The notes under the pieces were generated by a model that saw only the letters and a program-made list of their open reading frames with translations, was not told where the DNA came from and did not search any database. From positions 1 to 40,149 of the forward strand of contig CAMDOT010000028.1 of NCBI GenBank assembly GCA_945903635.1: DNA of 40,149 nt, read 5' to 3'. The DNA comes from Rhizobium sp. Q54. Its GTDB lineage: Bacteria > Pseudomonadota > Alphaproteobacteria > Reyranellales > Reyranellaceae. The translations under genes and the position numbers were made by a program. Below are positions 33,837 to 40,149 of the stretch, one piece after another (positions within the stretch are counted from its first letter, which is position 1; each line of letters opens with the position of its first letter).

Positions 33837-34247
33837 CTATCGGCTGCAGGTGCCGGCGAAATAAGCGGCGGCGTCGCAGGCCTTGCCGCCCGGCAGCGCG
33901 CAGGCCCCGTGCTCGTCCGCGACACCGCTGTTCGCCACCACCGTGTAGCGGCCGCCGGTGATGGCGCAGTACCGCGCGTCGGGCGTGATGTAGCCCGTGA
34001 CGCGCAACCCGCCGGCCGGACACTCGCCCCGGAACAATGCCCATTCCTCGCATTGGTAATTGTCGACGAAGATACAGATGCCGTATTGGCCTCCATCGGG
34101 ACGCTGCTCGATCTGCAGAGTCCCACCCTTCTGCGTGCAGTTCACGGAGGCCGGGTTGGCAAGCTGCGGCGGCGACTGGGCCTGTGCGTCGACGTCGATG
34201 CCGAACACCGCCGCTACGCCGCACGCCATGGCCGCCATGCGGGTCAC
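33837..34247 (-). CDS. DUF333-domain secreted protein
   Basis: A 136-residue protein with an N-terminal signal peptide (hydrophobic ~residues 4-18, likely cleavage after AQA). The DUF333 signature follows: NPASVNCTQKGGTL, DGGQYGICIF, then CEEWALFRGEC. Six or more cysteines in the mature part could form disulfides in the periplasm. A second Cys-containing segment (GYITPDARYCAITGG) lies after the DUF333 core. The GTG at 34247 overlaps the stop of the sulfatase gene by four bases (GTGA), so it is coupled; an in-frame ATG at 34238 is possible. DUF333 proteins have no established function despite occasional hemolysin labels. It is the last gene of the sulfatase operon. Confidence 0.85.
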   Translation of the reverse strand: MTRMAAMACGVAAVFGIDVDAQAQSPPQLANPASVNCTQKGGTLQIEQRPDGGQYGICIFVDNYQCEEWALFRGECPAGGLRVTGYITPDARYCAITGGRYTVVANSGVADEHGACALPGGKACDAAAYFAGTCSR

Positions 34248-36040
34248 CGCCGGCCGCGCTCGCGCAGCTGGTCCTCGATCATCCTGTTGATGCCTTGGCG
34301 GATGCGCTCCACGTCGAGACCATCCTTCAGTCGCTTGTCTTCCTTCATGCCGTTCAGCACGCTTTCCATGACGTTCGCCGGGTTGAAGCTCGGCGGGAAA
34401 GAACGTGGCGGGAAGTCCTTGAACGTCGCCACGAACTGGAAAACCTCGTCCATCATCCCGTAGGCGCTGCCGATGTGGTTGAGCTGCCAGTCCCAGAAGG
34501 TGTTGGAGGTGATATCGGCCCGTTCGAAGGGATCCTGCATAACATTAAAGATCTTCTGCAGGCGGAGCGTGGTGAAAGGCTCGGCCCACAGGGCCATCGT
34601 GCCCTCCTTGCGCTGTTCGGAAAAGACGTACTTGTAGTCGCCCTGGCGCATGGCCACGAGCAGGCCGTCGTCATCGGAATAGAAGAACTTGTCGCGGGCG
34701 CTCTTGGTGCCGTTGTTGTTGCCGGCGGTACCACTGACATTGCGCAGGAAGGCGGACTGGTCGTAGCCGTCGAGATGCACCTTGTAGGTGACGCCGTTGG
34801 CGGCGTAGCCGGCCTTGCACTTGGCCACGATGTCCGGCTCGCCGGCGACCGCACAGAGCGTCGGGATCCAGTCGTTGTGGCTCATGATCTCGTTGCTCGC
34901 CGTACCGGGCTTGATATTGCCCGGCCAGCGGACGAGGCACGGCACGCGGAACGCGCCCTCCCAGTTGGTGTTCTTCTCGCTGCGGAACCAGGTCATGGCG
35001 CCGTCGGGCCAGCTGTTCATGTGCGGGCCGTTGTCGCTCGAATAGATGACGATGGTGTCGTTCGCGAGGCCCATGTCGTCGAGCGCCTTGAGCAGGGTGC
35101 CGACCGTGTCATCGTGCTCCTGCATGCCGTCGATGTACTCGCTGTCGCCGTGCTTGTAGCGGCCGCGATGCTCGGCGCGGACATGCGTCCTGAGATGCAT
35201 GCGGGTCGCGTTGAACCAGGTGAAGAACGGCTTGCCGGCCGTTTGCTGGCGCTTCATGAAATCGATGGCGGCAGCCGACGTCTCATCGTCGATCGTCTCC
35301 ATGCGCTTCTTGGTCAACGACCCGGTATCCTCGATGGTCTGCTTGCCGATCTTGCCGAAGCGCGGATCGACCGTGGGATCGTCACGGTCGGAGGCCTTGC
35401 ACTTCAGCACGCCGCGCGGGCCGAACTTGGTGCGGTAGGCCGGGTCCTTCGGATAGTCCGGCAGCTCCGGCTCTTCCTCGGCGTTGAGATGATAGAGGTT
35501 GCCGAAGAACTCATCGAAGCCGTTCACCGTCGGCAGCGATTCGTTGCGGTCGCCGACATGGTTCTTGCCGAACTGGCCAGTGGCATAGCCCAGGCTCTTG
35601 AGCAGGCCGCCGATCGACGGGTCGAGCTGGCTCATGCCCATCGGGGCGCCGGGGTAGCCCACCTTGGTCAGGCCCGTGCGGATGCCATGCTGGCCGGTGA
35701 GGAAGGCAGCGCGGCCCGCGGTGCAGGACTGCTCGCCGTAATAGTGCTGGAGCTTGATACCCTCGCGCGCGATGCGGTCGATGTTCGGCGTCTCGTAGCC
35801 CATCAGGCCGCTCGAGTAGGCGCTGATGTTGGCGATGCCGATATCGTCACCCCAGATGATGAGGATGTTGGGCTTGCGGCCGCCAGCCGGAGGCGTCGCT
35901 TGTGCCTGTTGCGTCTGCTGTGCCTGGGCGAGCCGAGTCCCCCCCAGCCCGACCGTGCCGAGTACAGTGAGCGCCGAGCCGCCGAGCAGCAGGTTGCGGC
36001 GTCTCGCGTTGATGGGCTCGTTCTTCTTGTCGTCGCTCAT
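34244..36040 (-). CDS. Arylsulfatase-type sulfatase, Tat-exported
   Basis: The 598-residue enzyme has a Tat-like signal (ARRRNLLLGG then a hydrophobic stretch ending AQA at ~40). The alkaline-phosphatase-superfamily metal site starts with IWGDDIG (Asp65, Asp66). Cys106 in CTAGR, with Arg110, is the residue to be converted to formylglycine; Ala in the third place instead of Pro is an accepted variant. FGKNHVGD and SSDNGPH supply further active-site residues. It would hydrolyse sulfate esters in the periplasm. The start overlaps the FGE stop (ATGA), with AGGAG seven bases upstream. It is clearly a paralogue of the sulfatase at 37002. Confidence 0.94.
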   Translation of the reverse strand: MSDDKKNEPINARRRNLLLGGSALTVLGTVGLGGTRLAQAQQTQQAQATPPAGGRKPNILIIWGDDIGIANISAYSSGLMGYETPNIDRIAREGIKLQHYYGEQSCTAGRAAFLTGQHGIRTGLTKVGYPGAPMGMSQLDPSIGGLLKSLGYATGQFGKNHVGDRNESLPTVNGFDEFFGNLYHLNAEEEPELPDYPKDPAYRTKFGPRGVLKCKASDRDDPTVDPRFGKIGKQTIEDTGSLTKKRMETIDDETSAAAIDFMKRQQTAGKPFFTWFNATRMHLRTHVRAEHRGRYKHGDSEYIDGMQEHDDTVGTLLKALDDMGLANDTIVIYSSDNGPHMNSWPDGAMTWFRSEKNTNWEGAFRVPCLVRWPGNIKPGTASNEIMSHNDWIPTLCAVAGEPDIVAKCKAGYAANGVTYKVHLDGYDQSAFLRNVSGTAGNNNGTKSARDKFFYSDDDGLLVAMRQGDYKYVFSEQRKEGTMALWAEPFTTLRLQKIFNVMQDPFERADITSNTFWDWQLNHIGSAYGMMDEVFQFVATFKDFPPRSFPPSFNPANVMESVLNGMKEDKRLKDGLDVERIRQGINRMIEDQLRERGRR

Positions 36041-36984
36041 GGCTCACTCCTCTTCGATCTCACGATACACCTGAAGCCCACATGGCTCGTCGTCGTGTCG
36101 ACGTCTTCGGCATGGCGTGCGGCCGGCCGGTAGCGCTTGCAGTAGCTCGGCGCGCAGAGATGCGAGCCACCTTTCAACACCTTGCGCGGGATGCGGACGT
36201 TCGGCTGGCGGGCGTTGTAGCTCGCCTTCATCGGTCCGCCGCGCGGGTTCTGCGGCACGCAGCACGCCTTGCCGGCATCGGCCTCGTGCTGGGCCGAATA
36301 CCAGTCGGTCGTCCATTCCCAGATATTGCCGATCATGTCGTGGATTCCGTAGCCGTTCGGCGGATACGCCCGCACCGGCGAGGTGCGCGCCCAGCCGTCC
36401 TCGCGCGTGTTCTCGTGCGGGAACTGGCCCTGCCAGATGTTGGCCATGTGCCTGCCGCCGGGCATGAACTCATCGCCCCAGGCATATTCGGCGCCGTCGA
36501 GCCCGCCGCGCGCGGCGAACTCCCATTCGGCCTCGGTCGGCATCTCCTTGCCGGCCCATTTGGCGTAGGCTTCGGCATCGCGAAAACCGACCTGCACGAC
36601 GGGATGGTCGTCGAGCCCACCGATATGGCTGCCCTTGCCGTAGGGCCGTCGCCAGGTCGCGCCGAAGGTGAAGCGCCACCACTGGCTCCAGTCGCCGAGA
36701 TCGACCGGCCTGGAGGGCGGCGTGAAGACGAGGCCGCCGGCCTTCAGCATCTCGGGCCGGGCACCTGGATAGTCCTTGGGGTCGGGATCGATCTCCGCCC
36801 AGGTGACATGGCCAGTCGCGGCCACGAAGGTGCGGAACTGCGCATTGGTGACCGGTGTCGGATCGATCCAGAAGCCATCGACCGTGACCGCATGGACGGG
36901 CTTCTCCTCCGCGTAATGCCTGTCCGAGCCCATGCGGAAGGTACCGCCTGGGACATGGATCATGCCGGGTTGAGCGTCTGCCAT
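36037..36984 (-). CDS. Formylglycine-generating enzyme (SUMF1 family), sulfatase activator
   Basis: A 315-residue protein that oxidises the active-site Cys of sulfatases to formylglycine. It opens MIHVPGGTFRMGSD after a short leader and continues with DGFWIDPTPVTNAQF, MPTEAEWEFAARGG, GNIWEWTTDWY and KGGSHLCAPSYCKRYRPAAR. Cys277 and Cys282 match the two catalytic copper-binding cysteines of true FGE, which many SUMF1-domain proteins lack, so activity is likely. There is no signal peptide, so it acts in the cytoplasm before export. The ATG at 36984 is chosen by homology; its ribosome binding site is weak, 17 bp after the upstream sulfatase stop, suggesting coupling. The frame is open further upstream, to 37305. 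Confidence 0.94.
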   Translation of the reverse strand: MADAQPGMIHVPGGTFRMGSDRHYAEEKPVHAVTVDGFWIDPTPVTNAQFRTFVAATGHVTWAEIDPDPKDYPGARPEMLKAGGLVFTPPSRPVDLGDWSQWWRFTFGATWRRPYGKGSHIGGLDDHPVVQVGFRDAEAYAKWAGKEMPTEAEWEFAARGGLDGAEYAWGDEFMPGGRHMANIWQGQFPHENTREDGWARTSPVRAYPPNGYGIHDMIGNIWEWTTDWYSAQHEADAGKACCVPQNPRGGPMKASYNARQPNVRIPRKVLKGGSHLCAPSYCKRYRPAARHAEDVDTTTSHVGFRCIVRSKRSEP

Positions 36985-37001
36985 CGCGTCGTCGATCCGT
37001 T

Positions 37002-38606
37002 CTAGTTCGCCCCTTGCGGTGGCGACGTCAGCTTTTGCAGTACGGCATCGAGATTGAACGAGGCCGGTTTCTGGCGGGGCGGGAACTCGGCCAGGGTCTG
37101 GATGTAGCGCATGACATACGCTTGTGCGGGCACCAGCGCGAAGATGCGGTCGATGCGCCAACGGCCGTAGCCCATGCCTTCGTGATCGGCCCGTTCGAAG
37201 GGATCCGCCCTGAGGTCGAACAGCTTCGGCACGCGTAGAGTCACCAATGGATCTTGCCAGACGTCGAAGCCGTGCTTGCGCTGCTCCATGAAGACGAGCT
37301 TCCACTTGTCGTAGCGCAGGCCGGCCAGTCCGCCGTCGTCGGTCCAGTAGAGGAACTCCTTGCGCGCGCTGCCCGTGCCGTTGCGCAACAGCTCGCGCTG
37401 GTCGTAGCCGTCGAGATGGACCTTGAAGGTCTTGGCGCCGAACGTGGCGCCCTGCTTCAGCTTGTTGCCCAGGTCAGTTTCGCCGACCGCCGCCATCAGG
37501 GTCTGCATCCAATCCTCGGCCGAGAAGATCTCGTTGATCTCCGTGCCCGGCTTCACAAGGCCCGGCCAGCGCACCATCGCAGGCACGCGATAGCCACCTT
37601 CCCAGTTGGTGTTCTTCTCGCCGCGGAAGGGCGTGGTGCCGCCATCCGGCCAGCTCATCACCTCAGCGCCGTTGTCGGTCGTGTAGATCACGATCGTGTT
37701 GTTGGCGATGCCGAGATCGTCGAGCTTCTTCAGGAGTTGCCCGACCTGGCCGTCATGCTCGACCATGCCGTCGGCATAGACGCCGAACCCGGTCTTGCCG
37801 AGCGACGCCGGCTTGAGATGGGTCCAGATGTGCATGCGCGTGGAGTTGGTCCACACGAAGAACGGCTTGCGGTCACGGTTGCTGCGGTCGATGAAGTCCA
37901 TCGTCGCAGCGAGGAACTCCTCGTCGACCGTCTCCATGCGCTTGACGGTGAGCGGTCCTGTATCCTCGCAGCGCTGCTTGCCCCATTTGCCGAAACGCGG
38001 ATCCTCGCCCGGCGTGTCGTTGGGCTGAGCGACGCACTTCAACACGCCCCGTGGCCCGTACTTGGCCTTGAAGGTCGGGTCCTTCGGGTAGTCGATGTTC
38101 TCCGGTTCCTCCTCGGCATTGAGGTGGTAGAGGTTGCCGAAGAACTCGTCGAAGCCGTGCACGGTCGGCAGGAACTCGTTGCGGTCGCCGAGATGGTTCT
38201 TGCCGAACTGTCCGGTGGCGTAGCCCTTCGACTTCAGGAGGTCGGCGATGGTCGGGTCTTTCTCCGAGAGTCCCTCCGGCGTACCCGGCAGGCCAACCTT
38301 CAGAAGGCCGGTGCGGATCGGCGACTGGCCGGTGATGAAGGCGGCGCGGCCGGCGGTGCAGGATTGCTGGCCGTAATAGTCGGTGAAGATCGCGCCTTCG
38401 CGGGCGATGCGGTCGATGTTGGGCGTGCGGTAGCCCATCATGCCGCGATTGTAGGCGCTGATGTTCCAGAGCCCGACATCGTCACCCATGATGACAAGGA
38501 TGTTGGGTTGCGCGGGCGCCTGTGCGCCGGCGGGAAGCGCCACCGCCGAGAGCCCGCCAAGCAGCGCGGTCGCCGACAGCAATCGGTTGAGTTTTTTTCT
38601 GATCAT
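37002..38606 (-). CDS. Arylsulfatase-type sulfatase with a Sec-type signal peptide
   Basis: A 534-residue sulfatase. The N-terminus MIRKKLNRLL plus a hydrophobic segment ending AGAQA is a Sec-like signal without twin arginines. The metal site starts IMGDDVG (Asp42, Asp43). Cys83 and Arg87 form the CTAGR motif read by FGE. FGKNHLGD and TTDNGAE follow. Many segments match the other sulfatase (for example NLYHLNAEEEPE and GPRGVLKC), pointing to an old duplication around the FGE gene. GGGAGG lies six bases before the ATG. The gene begins 15 bp after the HAD phosphatase stop, within the same operon. The sulfate-ester substrate is unknown. Confidence 0.94.
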   Translation of the reverse strand: MIRKKLNRLLSATALLGGLSAVALPAGAQAPAQPNILVIMGDDVGLWNISAYNRGMMGYRTPNIDRIAREGAIFTDYYGQQSCTAGRAAFITGQSPIRTGLLKVGLPGTPEGLSEKDPTIADLLKSKGYATGQFGKNHLGDRNEFLPTVHGFDEFFGNLYHLNAEEEPENIDYPKDPTFKAKYGPRGVLKCVAQPNDTPGEDPRFGKWGKQRCEDTGPLTVKRMETVDEEFLAATMDFIDRSNRDRKPFFVWTNSTRMHIWTHLKPASLGKTGFGVYADGMVEHDGQVGQLLKKLDDLGIANNTIVIYTTDNGAEVMSWPDGGTTPFRGEKNTNWEGGYRVPAMVRWPGLVKPGTEINEIFSAEDWMQTLMAAVGETDLGNKLKQGATFGAKTFKVHLDGYDQRELLRNGTGSARKEFLYWTDDGGLAGLRYDKWKLVFMEQRKHGFDVWQDPLVTLRVPKLFDLRADPFERADHEGMGYGRWRIDRIFALVPAQAYVMRYIQTLAEFPPRQKPASFNLDAVLQKLTSPPQGAN

Positions 38607-38621
38607 TGTTTGCCTCCCTGC

Positions 38622-39626
38622 CTACTTCAGTTCGAACGGGTAGATGACTTTCCAGTCGTTCTTCATGTCGACGATGGCCCACTTGCGGCGGACCGCCTCG
38701 TCCCATGCCTTGTCCAGCCGGCCGATGTGCGACTGCCGGTCGTAGGCGTATTCGCGCACGGCGTCGGTGTGATGAACGAGGCCCATGAACCGGGCACCGG
38801 TGCCCGCCGCCGTCCATTCCAGCATCTGCTGGTCGCCGTCGGAATTGCCGAAAGCGAAGACCGGTCGCCGGCCGATGAAATGGTTGATGCCGACCGGCTT
38901 GCCGGGGCCATCGTCGACGAATTCGACCTTCGCCTCCTTCATCAGCACCGGCACTCCGTCGGACTGCAGGACGAATTTGGTGACGCCGGAGGAGCCCACC
39001 ACCTGTTCCGGCGGGATGCCGTAGATCCGCTCCGTCCACGGCCGCATGAATTCGATGCCGCCGCCCGAGACGATGAAGGTCTTGAACTGGTTGGCACGCA
39101 GATAGGTCAACAGTTCGAGCATCGGCTGATAGACGAGGTCTGTATAGGGACGCTTGAAGCGCGGATGCCGCGCCGTCGCGATCCAGTCATTGACGGCCTT
39201 GGCGAACTCCGCCGTCGTGAGGCCCGCGTGGGTCGCGGCCATGATGGCGAGCAGACTCTTCTCGCCCATTACCGCAAGCGCTGCCGTGTCGTCGGCCAGG
39301 ACCGATCTGAAGGGTTCGCGCTCCTTCCATTCGGGATGCTGCGGCGCCAGCGCCTTCACGCGATCCATGGCGAAGGTGACCTGGAAGTAGATCGGCTGCT
39401 CGGTCCACAAGGTGCCGTCGTTGTCGAAGGTGGCGATCCGCTCGGGCACCGGCACGAAGTCGGGGCCGCCAGTCGCAGTGGTTCGGGCGACAAAATCGAG
39501 GATCGCCTTCTTCACCGGCCCGTCGTTCCACGATGGCAACGGATCCGCCTGACCAAAGGACGGCAGAGCGGCGGAAAAAACGACAGCCGCGGCGGCAAGG
39601 CTCGTGACGACGGCTCTGCGGCGCAT
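38622..39626 (-). CDS. Secreted HAD-superfamily phosphatase, first gene of the sulfatase operon
   Basis: A 334-residue protein with a signal peptide (MRRRAVVTSL, hydrophobic to ~20, cleavage likely after SFGQA). HAD motif I is FDNDGTLW (Asp68 nucleophile, Asp70), motif II is in FIVSGGG, a Lys occurs in VLMKEAKVEF, and motif IV is FGNSDGDQQML. This set fits HAD phosphatases of the phosphoserine-phosphatase-like group, exported to the periplasm. GGGAGG lies five bases before the ATG at 39626; an in-frame GTG at 39632 would overlap that site and is rejected. Its association with sulfatases suggests joint removal of sulfate and phosphate groups, as inference. Confidence 0.9.
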   Translation of the reverse strand: MRRRAVVTSLAAAAVVFSAALPSFGQADPLPSWNDGPVKKAILDFVARTTATGGPDFVPVPERIATFDNDGTLWTEQPIYFQVTFAMDRVKALAPQHPEWKEREPFRSVLADDTAALAVMGEKSLLAIMAATHAGLTTAEFAKAVNDWIATARHPRFKRPYTDLVYQPMLELLTYLRANQFKTFIVSGGGIEFMRPWTERIYGIPPEQVVGSSGVTKFVLQSDGVPVLMKEAKVEFVDDGPGKPVGINHFIGRRPVFAFGNSDGDQQMLEWTAAGTGARFMGLVHHTDAVREYAYDRQSHIGRLDKAWDEAVRRKWAIVDMKNDWKVIYPFELK

Positions 39627-39675
39627 GAACACCTCCCGAGCCCCGACTCTACCGCATCAGGTCCCTGCCGCGCAT

Positions 39676-39709
39676 CAATTGCAATTGAATGGCCAGATAT
39701 GCATGGCCA
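39676..39709. promoter_or_regulatory. Candidate operator in the divergent promoter of the MFS exporter and sulfatase operon
   Basis: CAATTGCAATTG (39676-39687) is a perfect 12-bp palindrome. It is followed by ATGGCCA at 39689-39695 and again at 39703-39709, with TGGCCA itself palindromic, 14 bp apart. The cluster lies in the 94-bp gap between the divergent operon starts, where a repressor such as a TetR- or MarR-type protein would be expected. No regulator gene is visible. Confidence 0.35.
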
Positions 39710-39720
39710 CAGTGCCCGGC

Positions 39721-40149
39721 ATGACAGCGACACCCTCGGCAAGACCGGACGACGCCACCAAGAAGCTGCTGCCCTGGCTCGTCGCAGTGGCCTTCTTCAT
39801 GCAGTCGCTCGACACGACGATCCTGAACACGGCGGTGCCAGCCATCGCCAAGGCAATGGACGTAACGCCGCTCAGCGTGAAGTCGGTGCTGGCGAGCTAT
39901 ACGCTGAGTCTCGCCGTCTTCATTCCCATCAGCGGCTGGATGGCCGACCGATTCGGCACGCGACGTGTCTTCGCGACCGCAATCGGTCTGTTCACCTTGG
40001 GCTCGGTGCTCTGCGGCCTCTCGACCGACATCGACATGCTGGTCGCCTGCCGCGTCCTGCAGGGCGCGGGCGGCGCCATGATGATGCCGGTCGGCCGCAT
40101 GACGCTCGCCCGCACCTACGACAAGGCCGACCTGGTCCGCGCCATGAGC
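39721..40149 (+). CDS. MFS transporter, DHA2 (EmrB/QacA-like) family, N-terminal part
   Basis: The frame runs off the right edge after 143 codons. TM1 ends in QSLDTTILNTAVPAIA, the DHA2 family motif. Motif A reads WMADRFGTRR in the first cytoplasmic loop, and RVLQGAGGAMMMPVGR is the TM4 region. These mark a 14-helix drug/proton antiporter family. Neither the ATG at 39721 nor an in-frame ATG at 39703 has a clear ribosome binding site. I prefer 39721 because the candidate operator then lies upstream; a leaderless or weakly initiated mRNA is possible. The gene is divergent from the sulfatase operon. Substrate unknown. Confidence 0.9.
   Translation, partial: MTATPSARPDDATKKLLPWLVAVAFFMQSLDTTILNTAVPAIAKAMDVTPLSVKSVLASYTLSLAVFIPISGWMADRFGTRRVFATAIGLFTLGSVLCGLSTDIDMLVACRVLQGAGGAMMMPVGRMTLARTYDKADLVRAMS

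Noticed and set aside
34037..36133. 698-codon rightward open frame
   Set aside because: It is antisense to the Tat sulfatase and DUF333 genes and has no recognisable domain or ribosome binding site.
1..40149. tRNA, rRNA or transposase genes
   Set aside because: Reading for cloverleaf ends, rRNA-like blocks and transposase motifs gave nothing convincing; a covariance-model scan would be needed to exclude small RNAs.

Overview
The window looks like a chromosomal segment of a high-GC alphaproteobacterium. Gene content and style (CaiB/BaiF CoA-transferases, scattered amidohydrolases, an xanthine-dehydrogenase-type subunit, Tat-exported sulfatases, dense packing) recall Reyranella- or Bradyrhizobium-like soil and freshwater bacteria. 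The genus is inference only. I found no rRNA, tRNA, CRISPR array, insertion sequence or phage module.

Layout. (1) 1-6665, minus strand: the first 2,221 residues of a giant RTX-type protein that runs off the left edge. Its core is 27 tandem 56-residue modules (168 bp each), themselves arranged in a higher-order 7-module (1,176 bp) repeat. A 42-codon ORF with an RTX-like start (6672-6800) lies immediately upstream. (2) 7180-18235: a catabolic neighbourhood with two class III CoA-transferases, a VOC protein, a rhodanese, an acyl-CoA dehydrogenase, an aldo/keto reductase, a D-aminoacylase-type and two other amidohydrolases, and a carboxymuconolactone-decarboxylase-like protein. (3) 18325-20056: a small STAS/SpoIIAA-like protein, a 69-residue peptide with a complete lasso-peptide leader motif, and a divergent fucosyltransferase-like gene. 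(4) 19999-25209, minus strand: an RND efflux pair (adaptor, then pump) followed by an SMP-30/gluconolactonase-like gene. (5) 25419-30418: an orphan molybdopterin-binding subunit, a second aldo/keto reductase and a fused DhaK-DhaL dihydroxyacetone kinase. (6) 30423-33358: a flavin monooxygenase with an NTF2-like N-terminus, divergent from an SDR plus NIPSNAP pair. (7) 33359-33836: a gene-free stretch with a terminator and a striking cluster of GTGAC/GTCAC words. (8) 33837-39626, minus strand: a five-gene sulfatase operon: secreted HAD phosphatase, Sec-type sulfatase, formylglycine-generating enzyme (FGE), Tat-type sulfatase, DUF333 protein. (9) 39721 to the right edge: the start of a DHA2-type MFS exporter.

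How the genes fit together. The sulfatase operon is self-contained: both sulfatases carry the CTAGR modification motif, and the FGE between them keeps both catalytic cysteines. The catabolic genes suggest activation and beta-oxidation-like processing of unusual acids and amides, with no single pathway evident. The most novel-looking items are the nested repeat architecture of the RTX protein and the orphan lasso-leader peptide paired head-to-head with a putative glycosyltransferase. Assignments come from reading motifs in the translated sequence; no database search was run.
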